Shown: piece after piece, positions 16,243 to 22,426 of the stretch
Layout: every line of letters begins with the position of its first letter
How positions within the stretch are numbered: position 1 is the stretch's first letter
Assembly: GCA_002427745.1 (NCBI GenBank)
Contig: DIYF01000181.1
Span: 1 to 24,984 of the forward strand
Reading direction: 5' to 3'
Length of the DNA: 24,984 bases
Source: Roseivirga sp. UBA6061
GTDB lineage: Bacteria; Bacteroidota; Bacteroidia; Cytophagales; Cyclobacteriaceae
Position numbers and translations under genes: made by a program
Notes under the pieces: model-generated
Told to the model about the DNA's origin: nothing
Databases searched by the model: none
The model's input: only the letters and a program-made list of their open reading frames with translations

Positions 16243-18028
16243 AACTCCGGATCTAGCCCTAACTTATCCTGTAGGTCTCTGAGAGCAGGGTATTTCTTTT
16301 TCAGGTGCTCGAATTTTTCCTGATCGGTATAGAGCATTTTTTCCTTATCAATCTGTACCTGCAGCGCCTTCAGTGTGATGGTGTCATTTTTCAGGCCATC
16401 TCTTATACTCTGTAGCACATCGGATTTTACCTTTTCAAAAGCAGACTCTAGCGCCTCATTGGCAATTTCCAGGGTGATGGCATGTCCGTCTACATGGTAC
16501 TTCTCCTTCAGGATCATAACTTCCTGATGGTTGCCGGCCGCTTCCATTTTTCTTAGAAAAATCGCCCACTGATCACGGATGTCCTCCTCTGTAAAAGGTT
16601 CTCTGCGGCTGTTGGCATTTCCTATGACCACCTTTTCCTCTTCCTGATCTTTATCCTCCGGCTGATTGATCTTTTCTTTCAGCGAAGACATATCCGGAAT
16701 GTTGAAGGTCCGGGAAGGAGACTTTTTAGGCGACCTGGGAATAGAAGGAGTGGCGACCGGGTCAGCAGGGGCGGCCGTTGTAGCAGGAGCAGTTGCCGGT
16801 GGTACAGTGGGGGCTGGCGCTGCCGGGCCCGAAGGATGACTTACAGGATTTTCGGGCTTCTGAGCTGTGGCCTCTGCTTTTTGGGGAGCTTGAGAAGGCT
16901 CAGCCTCTTCAGCTAGGATTTTTTTTTTGATGAGTCACCTTGAGTGCTCACTTGGGTCAGGCTGATGGCCGATTTCAGGTGGGCCATTTTAACCAGGCTA
17001 AGCTCCACATGAAGCCGCTGGTTTTTGCTCGATTTATAATTGATATCACAGCTGCTGGCGATATTCAGAGCTGTGAGCATAAATGACAAAGGTATTTTAT
17101 CACTTTGCTCCTTATAGCGAGCTTTGATATTGTCTGATACCTCCAGCAGGCCTATGGTGGCAGTGTCTTTTGAAACCATCAGATCACGGAAGTGAGCGGC
17201 CAGTCCCACAATAAAGTTGTGTCCGTCAAAACCTTTCTTCAGTATCTCATCAAAGGTCAGCAAAACATTGGCTGTATCCTCAGCAAAGAGATAGTCCGTC
17301 ATTCTGAAATAGTAGTCATAATCCAGAATGTGCAGGTTGTCTATCGTGGTTTGGTAAGAGACCTTTTTGCCATGAGAAAAGGTAACAATCAGGTCAAACA
17401 ATGAGAGGGCATCTCTCATAGCACCATCTGCTTTTTGGGCAATCAGGTGTAAGGCCTCATCTTCAGTTTCTATACTCTCTTTATCAGCGATTTTTTGTAG
17501 CTGATTGGAGATGTCGCTTACTTCAATTCTGTTGAAATCAAAGATCTGACAACGGGAGAGAATAGTAGGGATTACCTTGTGCTTTTCAGTGGTGGCCAGG
17601 ATGAAAATGGCATAAGATGGCGGCTCTTCCAGGGTCTTCAAAAAGGCATTGAAGGCCTGGTTTGAGAGCATGTGCACCTCATCTATGATATATACCTTGA
17701 ACTTTCCCTGCTGTGGAGGGTAACGTACCTGGTCTATCAGATTACGGATGTCGTCCACCGAGTTATTGGAGGCGGCATCAAGCTCGTAAATGTTGAAGGT
17801 GTCATTGCCTGCCAGCGGATTATCAATCTCCTGATCGTTGATCATCCGCGCCACAATACGGGCACAGGTGGTTTTGCCCACACCTCTGGGACCGCAAAAC
17901 AGCAGTGCCTGAGCGAGTTGGTTGTTGTCTATAGCGTTTTGAAGCGTAGTGGTAATGTGTTCCTGGCCTACTACCTCCTCAAAGCCAACCGGTCTGTATT
18001 TCCGTGCTGAGACAACAAAATTTTCCAT
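16239..18028 (-). CDS. dnaX: DNA polymerase III subunit tau (dnaX, full length by -1 frameshift)
   Basis: Full-length tau is encoded in two frames. Frame one (18028 to the A run at 16928-16919) gives ATPase and collar domains. After a -1 shift on the A run, the reading continues without a stop as ILAEEAEPSQAPQ, through a Pro/Ala/Thr-rich linker (about residues 371-445) into the C-terminal domain (…SLKEKINQ… to LGLDPEF) and stops at 16239. That totals 596 aa, the size expected for tau in this phylum. The C-terminal domain (about 450-596), with EDIRDQWAIFLRKM and LYTDQEKFEHLKKKYPAL, is what normally contacts the polymerase and helicase. There is no convincing separate promoter or start for it; the ATG at 16691 lies inside the same domain. 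A one-base error in the homopolymer in the sequence is the rival explanation. Confidence 0.85.
16887..16914 (-). promoter_or_regulatory. Hairpin just downstream of the dnaX slippery run
   Basis: Read on the minus strand: AGCT (16914-16911), GAAGAGGC (16910-16903), loop TGA, GCCTTCTC (16899-16892), one bulged A, AGCT (16890-16887). About ten base pairs form with one A/C mismatch and one G-U pair. It begins 4 nt after the A run and overlaps the zero-frame stop. This is a sensible position for a frameshift stimulator, although the stem is only moderately stable by eye. Confidence 0.45.
16913..18028 (-). CDS. dnaX: DNA polymerase III subunit gamma (dnaX, zero-frame product)
   Basis: The 371-aa zero-frame product ends SSKKKS and TAG right after the A run. 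Residues 1-165 hold the AAA+ clamp-loader ATPase: Walker A GPRGVGKTT (46-54, Lys52), Walker B with Asp116-Glu117 (IIDEVHML), sensor 1 at ILATTEKH and the SRC arginine finger (158-160). Residues 165-225 are the lid and 225-360 the collar domain. Loads the beta sliding clamp with delta and delta'. The product stops just after the collar, where gamma stops in other bacteria. The Cys4 zinc module between Walker A and the ELDAASN motif seen in E. coli DnaX is missing here (MINDQEIDNPLAGNDTFN). Start ATG at 18028 is unambiguous (MENFVVSARKYRPVGFEEV). Confidence 0.9.
   Translation of the reverse strand: MENFVVSARKYRPVGFEEVVGQEHITTTLQNAIDNNQLAQALLFCGPRGVGKTTCARIVARMINDQEIDNPLAGNDTFNIYELDAASNNSVDDIRNLIDQVRYPPQQGKFKVYIIDEVHMLSNQAFNAFLKTLEEPPSYAIFILATTEKHKVIPTILSRCQIFDFNRIEVSDISNQLQKIADKESIETEDEALHLIAQKADGAMRDALSLFDLIVTFSHGKKVSYQTTIDNLHILDYDYYFRMTDYLFAEDTANVLLTFDEILKKGFDGHNFIVGLAAHFRDLMVSKDTATIGLLEVSDNIKARYKEQSDKIPLSFMLTALNIASSCDINYKSSKNQRLHVELSLVKMAHLKSAISLTQVSTQGDSSKKKS
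16919..16928 (-). promoter_or_regulatory. Slippery A10 run in dnaX
   Basis: Ten consecutive A on the coding strand. Zero frame reads TCA-AAA-AAA-AAA-TCC-TAG; one base back reads AAA-ATC-CTA-GCT and stays open to the end of tau. AGGTGA, a good match to the Shine-Dalgarno consensus, lies 6 nt upstream (16940-16935), as in E. coli dnaX where an SD-like site stimulates the shift. The run also allows RNA polymerase slippage as in Thermus dnaX. Confidence 0.75.
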
Positions 18029-18119
18029 TGCCGCAAGATATAAATTGTCGTTAAGATGTCAGGGGTTTGGGTGTTTAAAGTTTTTGCCTTTTTGACTTCC
18101 AACACCCAAACGCCAAAAC

Positions 18120-18578
18120 TTAAAAGCGGTAGCGGATATTGATCCCGTACTGGCCACCCAAAAAGTCATCACGGCCAATCAGGCCAATAGCAGGTCGATA
18201 GTCGATACCAAAGGTAACAGGGAACTCCTGAATGGCGTATTCTATGCCGATTTCTCCGGCTGCTGCCAGGGTAAAATCATCAAAGAGACCCAGTTCTCCG
18301 CCAAATCCAAAGTACCAGTCAAAGCTATCTACAATATTCATTTTGAAGTCGTAGAGGGCAGAGATGGCCAGGCCATCGTCAAAGCCCAGGTTGGCGTGCA
18401 GGGTTTCACCCAGGAAAGGCGTCATGGCATCCAGGGTAAACGAACTGCCAAAAGTGTCTCCCAGTCTGATACCCAGCTCAAATTCATCCGGCAGATTGAC
18501 TGAAGATTGTGCCTGAAGACTTTGAGCTCCTAAAAAGAAGGTAATCAATGAGATACAGCGAATAAGTGTTGTTTTCAT
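18120..18578 (-). CDS. Small outer-membrane beta-barrel protein
   Basis: A 152-aa exported protein. Signal peptide about 1-24 (ISLITFFLGAQSLQAQ). The mature part alternates polar and hydrophobic residues in short strands (FELGIRLGD, YFGFGGELGLF, AAGEIGIEYAI, FTFGIDYRPAIGLIG) and ends in NIRYRF with a terminal aromatic, the beta-barrel insertion signal. With about 125 mature residues it would be an 8-strand barrel of the OmpX/OmpA-like size. No specific function can be given. It lies 91 bp upstream of the dnaX start on the same strand; no terminator is visible between the two. Confidence 0.8.
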   Translation of the reverse strand: MKTTLIRCISLITFFLGAQSLQAQSSVNLPDEFELGIRLGDTFGSSFTLDAMTPFLGETLHANLGFDDGLAISALYDFKMNIVDSFDWYFGFGGELGLFDDFTLAAAGEIGIEYAIQEFPVTFGIDYRPAIGLIGRDDFLGGQYGINIRYRF

Positions 18579-18791
18579 AAATAATTGACGTTTTCGAATT
18601 GCAATGTTACTGTGACAGGAACGAAAAAGCTATTAAGTTTGTGTCTTGTTTCAGGGTTTTCACGTAAAGAATTACGGACGCTGATCAAGTTTAAGAACTA
18701 CAGCAGAAGGCTGTATATACATCATCATCTTTGCTTCTAGGGTTGGGATGATAATGAGACATCAAAGCTGTGAGCGCAGATGTCTTGGCAT
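18579..18791. other. Intergenic region between barrel gene and tmRNA
   Basis: No gene seen. One TAnnTTTG match on the plus strand (TAAGTTTG, 18634-18641) has no -33 partner and lies 150 nt before the tmRNA. A weaker CATCTTTG at 18728-18735 is closer. The tmRNA 5' end is normally made by RNase P, so either is possible. Confidence 0.3.
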
Positions 18792-19156
18792 GGGGCCGAC
18801 TGGAATTGACAGTAGGTGCAATGCAGGTGTAAGCATGTCGGGAGTTGTTGGTATTTCCCGTAAACAAACCTTCAACATTTTAATTGGCGAAAGACAATAC
18901 GCCCTAGCTGCCTAATCAGATTTAGATAGCAATGTGTCTCACTGACCCCACCGTTCTGCCGGGTTGGTATATGAGGCATCACAAGCAGAACTGGTGCCGG
19001 TAGGTCTGTGATACCGGCATAAGATTAATCGCAGATAAGGATTATTTCTGGTTGGTTGCTGACCTGGATAGTTTCGAAAATCAATAGCAAATAAACATGT
19101 AGAAAGCGCTTAGTATTCCTTATCTGGACCAGGGTTCGAATCCCTGCGGCTCCACC
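18792..19156 (+). ncRNA. ssrA: tmRNA (ssrA)
   Basis: Transfer-messenger RNA for ribosome rescue. The 5' end GGGGCCGACTGGAATTGACAG is the tmRNA signature. The 3' end CGGCTCC (19147-19153) pairs with GGGGCCG to give a 7-bp acceptor with a G3-U pair, the alanine identity element; A19154 is the discriminator. The T arm is CAGGG-TTCGAAT-CCCTG (19130-19146). The full CCA is not encoded (ACC then T), so it needs 3' processing. Length about 365 nt is normal. The tag ORF is annotated separately. tmRNA 3' ends are frequent attachment sites for integrating elements. Confidence 0.95.
18886..18915 (+). other. tmRNA peptide-tag reading frame (GERQYALAA)
   Basis: GGC GAA AGA CAA TAC GCC CTA GCT GCC TAA encodes GERQYALAA and stop. 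The end YALAA is the protease-recognition signal for ClpXP-type degradation. A Gly-Glu start fits the tags known from Bacteroidota; Arg-Gln in the middle is less usual. The resume codon GGC is inferred from this comparison. Confidence 0.85.
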
Positions 19157-19197
19157 TTCGCCCACCGAAGCTCCTTAGAGCGAAGGTGGGCTTTTTT
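19152..19197 (+). terminator. Intrinsic terminator of ssrA with two alternative stems
   Basis: GCCCACC (19160-19166) pairs with GGTGGGC (19185-19191), enclosing GCTC/GAGC, and is followed at once by six T (19192-19197). A second perfect 10-bp pairing uses CCACCTTCGC (19152-19161), which includes the end of the tmRNA acceptor, with GCGAAGGTGG (19180-19189). Confidence 0.85.
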
Positions 19198-19333
19198 ATT
19201 CCTCAGGGCTACGAGCAGGGATTAAGTATCTCATGCGGGCTTCTGTGGAGAATCTCCACTATTTTCTTATTGATTTATGATAGCCAAAATTGTAGCTCCG
19301 GGCTGAAGTGATTACCTGTTTGTATATTCTGGA
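19198..19333. other. Gap after the tmRNA terminator, with a short palindrome
   Basis: No gene seen. GTGGAGA-A-TCTCCAC (19245-19259) is a perfect 7-bp inverted repeat followed by a T-rich stretch. It is a weak terminator candidate or a protein-binding site. Confidence 0.3.
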
Positions 19334-19570
19334 ATGCATACAGTTTACATTCTCAGATGTGCCGATGGATCGCACTATGTGGGTTGTACCAATAGCCTGC
19401 AGAATAGAATGTTGAGGCATAACAGAGGAGAGGTTCATTATACAAAATCGCACCTACCACTGGAAGTTATTACCACGATTAACTTTGAAGGCAGGTACAA
19501 GGCCTATGCCTTTGAGAAATACCTTAAGTCTGGCTCAGGTCGGGCATTTATGTACAAGCGCTTGATTTAA
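19334..19570 (+). CDS. Small GIY-YIG nuclease family protein
   Basis: A 78-aa single-domain protein of the UvrC/Slx1-type GIY-YIG superfamily. VYILRCADGSHYVGCTN carries the VYI and YVG forms of the GIY/YIG motifs, then the catalytic-type Arg (NRMLRHNRG) and the C-terminal FEKYLKSGSGRAF with the metal-binding Glu. Length matches the stand-alone bacterial members (80-100 aa), whose role is mostly unknown. It may be a DNA endonuclease; such genes often move with mobile elements. It lies directly after the tmRNA, at 136 bp from the terminator. Confidence 0.9.
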   Translation: MHTVYILRCADGSHYVGCTNSLQNRMLRHNRGEVHYTKSHLPLEVITTINFEGRYKAYAFEKYLKSGSGRAFMYKRLI

Positions 19571-19629
19571 AGCGAGGCATGTTGCCTGCTCTGAGCTCAA
19601 CTTAATAAAGCTCTGTTTTTTTAACCTCG

Positions 19630-19977
19630 TTAAACCACTTCAAGGGTATTCAGGTGATGCTTCACCTTGATACTTGCGCATAAAAGTTCGTAACACTCTT
19701 CGGCAACAAGGAGCAAATGATCAGGCTCTTCAGAAATGGAATGTAAGTGGGCATTTAAAACAAAACTATCATAGATGTCAAACCATTCCTCAAATGGCTC
19801 TTTCCCTAACCCCATCAATTGAGAAATGACCTCATAAAGCTTGAGAATGTACTCATCTGTATGCAGCTCAATCTTCCGAAGATTGCCGATGAGCTGATTG
19901 TGCTTTAAATCTGCTTGAATGAGGATGATTATGATGTCTCTATTTGTGTTAGAGTCTGGTTTGCTGTGTTCGCTCAT
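19630..19977 (-). CDS. Hypothetical protein (115 aa)
   Basis: I do not recognise this protein. It is helical throughout by composition, acidic (IELHTDEYILKLYEVISQL, PFEEWFDIYDSFVLNAHL, LLLVAEECYELL), with no signal peptide or membrane segment. It is convergent to the GIY-YIG gene and divergent from the HTH gene, with a repeat-rich 146-bp control region at its start. AT-rich flanks and position suggest an accessory gene. Confidence 0.55.
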   Translation of the reverse strand: MSEHSKPDSNTNRDIIIILIQADLKHNQLIGNLRKIELHTDEYILKLYEVISQLMGLGKEPFEEWFDIYDSFVLNAHLHSISEEPDHLLLVAEECYELLCASIKVKHHLNTLEVV

Positions 19978-20005
19978 TTCTCGTTTTAATTGATTGGTTA
20001 AACCT

Positions 20006-20113
20006 TTACAGAAAATCTGTACAATTTTAAAGAATTCATTTCAAATGAACAAACGCTTTTAAAGAATGAATATACATTCTTTAATTTTATCCGATATTAC
20101 TTACAGAAAATCT
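20006..20113. promoter_or_regulatory. Repeat-dense divergent control region
   Basis: Between the 115-aa gene and the HTH gene. It contains: direct repeats TTACAGAAAATCT at 20006-20018 and 20101-20113; direct repeats TTTTAAAGAAT at 20025-20035 and 20057-20067 (32 bp apart, three helical turns); inverted repeat TTCATTT-C-AAATGAA at 20035-20049; inverted repeat TTAAAGAATG / CATTCTTTAA with a 6-bp spacer at 20059-20084. The arrangement resembles operators for a helix-turn-helix repressor that controls both divergent genes. Confidence 0.55.
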
Positions 20114-20123
20114 TAAAAAAGAG

Positions 20124-20342
20124 ATGACTGAGTTAGGAGTGTACTTAGCAAAAAGATCAATTAACAAGTCAGAGGTTTCACGAAAAACAGGGATTAGTAA
20201 ACCGAGATTGAGTGAGCTTACCTTAAAAGAGACGGCACATTTAAGAGCCAGGGAGCTGTACCTTATTTCTATGGCTATTGGGGCTGACCCTTGTGAGGTA
20301 TTGAAAGAAATTTTTGACGATGTAGAGTTGAAAAATAGCTAG
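20124..20342 (+). CDS. HTH (XRE/Cro-like) DNA-binding protein, 72 aa
   Basis: A 72-aa Cro/C1-type helix-turn-helix protein. INKSEVSRKTGISKPRLSEL (about 13-32) is the HTH, followed by ELYLISMAIGADPCEVL, which completes the five-helix fold. There is no extra domain, so it is probably a regulator only. It is followed after 3 nt by a 59-aa gene, forming a two-gene unit. Palindromes upstream suggest it represses its own promoter and perhaps the divergent gene. Confidence 0.8.
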   Translation: MTELGVYLAKRSINKSEVSRKTGISKPRLSELTLKETAHLRARELYLISMAIGADPCEVLKEIFDDVELKNS

Positions 20343-20345
20343 ACC

Positions 20346-20525
20346 ATGAATGAAAACCTTACCAAGGAGGACCTAGATTTCATTCTTACATCTTTGGACT
20401 ACACAAGGTTGAAATTTGAGGATTATCAAGACTACCCCGATTACAAGTTTAAACGGGAACGTTTGGATAGAGTAGAGCAAGTAATAGCCAGGGTAAGGAA
20501 GTTGAAACAAGACTGGATCGATTAG
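20346..20525 (+). CDS. Small protein (59 aa) paired with the HTH gene
   Basis: The ATG at 20346 opens 60 codons ending in TAG at 20525. It encodes a charged helical protein: MNENLTKEDLDFILTSLDY at the N-terminus, KFKRERLDRVEQVIARVRKL at the C-terminus, with a Tyr/Asp-rich middle (DYQDYPDY). No signal peptide or membrane segment. The start is 3 nt after the HTH stop, so the two are co-translated. A real gene is suggested by coding-like composition and placement. Function unknown; a partner or toxin-like role would be speculation. Confidence 0.6.
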   Translation: MNENLTKEDLDFILTSLDYTRLKFEDYQDYPDYKFKRERLDRVEQVIARVRKLKQDWID

Positions 20526-20723
20526 AGGAAAACATATATCATTCCTACCGATCGACAATCACCTCCCTCAAATCACACGAAGCGCCAGGTTCACTCGCTT
20601 TCTCAAACATTGACTAAATAGTCATTTCCGCGAAAGAGGGAATCCCTGTCGCCACCTGAATTATCATATAAAGTATAAGGCACGGGGGTATGACAATTCA
20701 TCGGAAGAGTTTTATTTTGAGCT
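20526..20723. other. Intergenic region with a REP-like hairpin
   Basis: No gene seen. TGACTA-AA-TAGTCA (20611-20624) is a palindrome. It runs into 20621-20646, a sequence resembling widespread REP-type repeats: ATTTCCGC, GAAA loop, GAGGGAAT, a hairpin with one G/A mismatch. Confidence 0.35.
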
Positions 20724-21077
20724 ATGCTTGAAATACTCATTCAACTCATCATTACGCCCCTAGTACTGCTTATGGCTTCCAAAAGCATGAAGGGCGTTTA
20801 TATCAAAGATGCTCGGGCAGCTTTTTTTACCTCCCTGGTGATCTTTATTGTGGGCTTTGTGGCGGGTTGGCTGCTTACCCTGATTTTCAATATTGCTACA
20901 CTGGGGCTGTTCTGGATGGTTGGGCTGGGAGTCGTTACCCGGGTTTTGGCCTATGCCGTAATCATCGAGGTGATTGATCAGTACCGGGATGATTTTGATA
21001 CCGATGGTTTTTTACCCTCTCTGTGGCTTTCTATTCTGTTGGCCATTACCTGGGGTGTCATCGACTATTTGGTCTGA
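20724..21077 (+). CDS. Phage-holin-4/YvlD-like small membrane protein
   Basis: A 117-aa protein with four hydrophobic segments (about 2-20, 33-53, 58-80, 97-117) and short charged loops (MKGVYIKDARAAFFTS, IDQYRDDFDTDGF). The arrangement and the turn GxGxVTRVLAYAV match the phage_holin_4_2/DUF360 type, common in chromosomes and not evidence of a prophage by itself. Function unknown; membrane stress links are known for YvlD. It is followed by a terminator-like hairpin. Confidence 0.7.
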   Translation: MLEILIQLIITPLVLLMASKSMKGVYIKDARAAFFTSLVIFIVGFVAGWLLTLIFNIATLGLFWMVGLGVVTRVLAYAVIIEVIDQYRDDFDTDGFLPSLWLSILLAITWGVIDYLV

Positions 21078-21081
21078 TAAA

Positions 21082-21107
21082 AAAAGAGGCCTCTGCAAGC
21101 CTCTTTT
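21082..21107 (+). terminator. Hairpin terminator after the holin-like gene
   Basis: AAAAGAGGC (21082-21090) and GCCTCTTTT (21099-21107) form a 9-bp inverted repeat with an 8-nt loop. It is preceded by A residues and ends in four T, so it may act in both directions; the core stem is GAGGC/GCCTC. Confidence 0.7.
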
Positions 21108-21158
21108 AAAATATCCATATACACTTTAATTCTACCTTGGTTGTCCCGAAAGTATAGT

Positions 21159-21187
21159 AGGGTAAATTAAATAGTTGAATTTATCCT
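21159..21187. repeat. Imperfect inverted repeat upstream of the second HTH gene
   Basis: AGGGTAAATT (21159-21168) and AATTTATCCT (21178-21187) match in nine of ten positions around a 9-nt centre. It may be an additional operator. Confidence 0.35.
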
Positions 21188-21219
21188 ATAATTTTAAAGA
21201 TAAAACAATAATTTCTTGA

Positions 21220-21261
21220 AGTCAACATGTAGGTTGACTATTGAGTCAAATGATATGTTTT
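21220..21261 (+). promoter_or_regulatory. Promoter with palindromic operators of the second HTH gene
   Basis: AGTCAAC (21220-21226) and GTTGACT (21233-21239) form a 7-bp inverted repeat; TTGACT (21234-21239) pairs again with AGTCAA (21244-21249) 4 nt further on. These three half-sites overlap a promoter: TTG (21234-21236), 17 nt, TATGTTTT (21254-21261; seven of eight matches to TAnnTTTG). The ATG is at 21271. Autorepression by the HTH protein is the simplest reading. Confidence 0.6.
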
Positions 21262-21270
21262 ACTTGATTT

Positions 21271-21528
21271 ATGGATGAGCGAAAAGTCCGAAAAAAAGAA
21301 CAATTGGTCGCTTTTGGTGAACACCTGAGGTCTCTCAGAATGGACCAGGGCTTAAGTGGTGTGCAGTTTGCCGAAAAGCTGGGGGTCGACAAACAATTTT
21401 TGAGTCGACTGGAATTAGGACAAAGCGATCCCCGCATTACTACCTTGATCAGGCTGGCACAGGCCCTGGATATGCAACTCTCCGATCTGCTCAATCAAAT
21501 GAAGTATCCACCTAGTCTGGAGGAGTAA
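21271..21528 (+). CDS. HTH (XRE/Cro-like) regulator, 85 aa
   Basis: An 85-aa Cro/C1-type protein. LRSLRMDQGLSGVQFAEKLGVDKQFLSRLELGQSDPRITTLIRLAQALDM covers the five helices, with the recognition helix around KQFLSRLE (41-48) and the family turn LGQSDP. There is no sensor domain. The start ATG is 9 nt from the putative -7 element. It is most likely an autorepressor or regulator of the nearby genes; the targets are not visible. Confidence 0.85.
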   Translation: MDERKVRKKEQLVAFGEHLRSLRMDQGLSGVQFAEKLGVDKQFLSRLELGQSDPRITTLIRLAQALDMQLSDLLNQMKYPPSLEE

Positions 21529-21531
21529 GCC

Positions 21532-21610
21532 TTCGCTAAAGCTTCGGCTTACAATGTGGCCTGCTATAGTTTACGATGTGGTATTCGCTGAGGCTTCGGC
21601 TTACAAAGTG
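21532..21610. repeat. Imperfect tandem direct repeat (27 bp units, 52 bp apart)
   Basis: Units 21532-21558 and 21584-21610 both contain GCTTCGGCTTACAA with TTCGCT before it; three of 27 positions differ. The intervening sequence has loose similarity to what follows the second unit, so this may be a degenerate 52-bp tandem duplication. Confidence 0.6.
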
Positions 21611-21637
21611 TTCTGGTATGTTCAATCAGAGGTGGGC

Positions 21638-22426
21638 TTAGAGAAATCTGGTAAAAGCTTCGGGATTGTTCAAAAACTGCTTCATGATGGTGAAGTGCTC
21701 AGTTTCTTCAAAGCTGGTTTCTTCAATGCGCTCACCAAACTCGTATAGCTGGCTGTGAGGCAAAGTCATAAGAATAGGGGAGTGTGTGGCAATAATAAAC
21801 TGACAACGAGCTTCTTCTGCCAGGTTCTTGATCATAGCATAAAGGCTCAGCTGGCGTTGGGGAGAAAGGGCTGCTTCCGGTTCATCTATCAGGTAAATGC
21901 CTTCAGGCTGTAGCCTTTGCTGAAGTACTTTGATAAAGCCTTCGCCATGAGAGACCTGATAGAGATCTCCGTATTTTCGCCTAAGCGCTTCCTTCTGACC
22001 ATAGATAGAGCCAACAGCCTGCTTCAGGCCGGTACCGGAAAGATTTTTTTCAAAATCTACAATGTCCTTGTCCAGTTCTGAATCAATGTTTTTCAGGCGC
22101 TTTGCAAAACCGAAATAGTCTTCCGCTCTGAAGAAAAAACCACGATGTACTTTCTGTGTATGCCAGCGTCCTCTCATGCTGTCACTGAGGAGGCGTACTC
22201 CTTCAAGCGATTCATCCCGTTCAAGGTCGGTACTGCCAATGGCGGGCAGGTTCATGTAAATCGCCAGGGATTTGAGTAAAGTAGACTTGCCTGATCCGTT
22301 TTCACCTACAAAAATGGTGATGGGTTCGGTAAACCACATGCCCTTGAAGTTTCTGAAGCCGGGCAGGTTGAAAGGGTAGCTGTCTATACCTGCGGGCGGT
22401 AGATTGAAGCCCTGGAAATAGATCAT
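21638..22426 (-). CDS. AAA/ABC-type ATPase (COG3910-like)
   Basis: A 262-aa SMC/ABC-like ATPase without accessory domains. Walker A GENGSGKST (41-49, Lys47), signature-like VSHGEGF (Ser159, Gly161) in place of LSGGQ, Walker B YLIDEPE (178-184, catalytic Glu182) and the H-loop THS (His215). SHGE in the signature with the short insert is the mark of the COG3910 predicted ATPases. Role unknown; related proteins are found in DNA repair and defence contexts. Its ATG overlaps the stop of the helicase gene by 4 nt (ATGA), so both are made from one mRNA and probably act together. Confidence 0.88.
   Translation of the reverse strand: MIYFQGFNLPPAGIDSYPFNLPGFRNFKGMWFTEPITIFVGENGSGKSTLLKSLAIYMNLPAIGSTDLERDESLEGVRLLSDSMRGRWHTQKVHRGFFFRAEDYFGFAKRLKNIDSELDKDIVDFEKNLSGTGLKQAVGSIYGQKEALRRKYGDLYQVSHGEGFIKVLQQRLQPEGIYLIDEPEAALSPQRQLSLYAMIKNLAEEARCQFIIATHSPILMTLPHSQLYEFGERIEETSFEETEHFTIMKQFLNNPEAFTRFL

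Noticed and set aside
16239..16691. A separate 150-aa gene starting at the ATG at 16691
   Set aside because: The frame is open upstream as far as the A run and encodes a Pro/Ala linker; the protein is the tau C-terminal domain. Treated as part of dnaX.
19257..20724. CRISPR array or toxin-antitoxin locus
   Set aside because: The direct repeats are only two copies each and no Cas gene or recognisable toxin is present; the HTH/59-aa unit is left as unknown.
20724..21077. Holin-like gene as evidence of a prophage
   Set aside because: No phage structural, lysis or integrase genes accompany it; this family is common in bacterial chromosomes.
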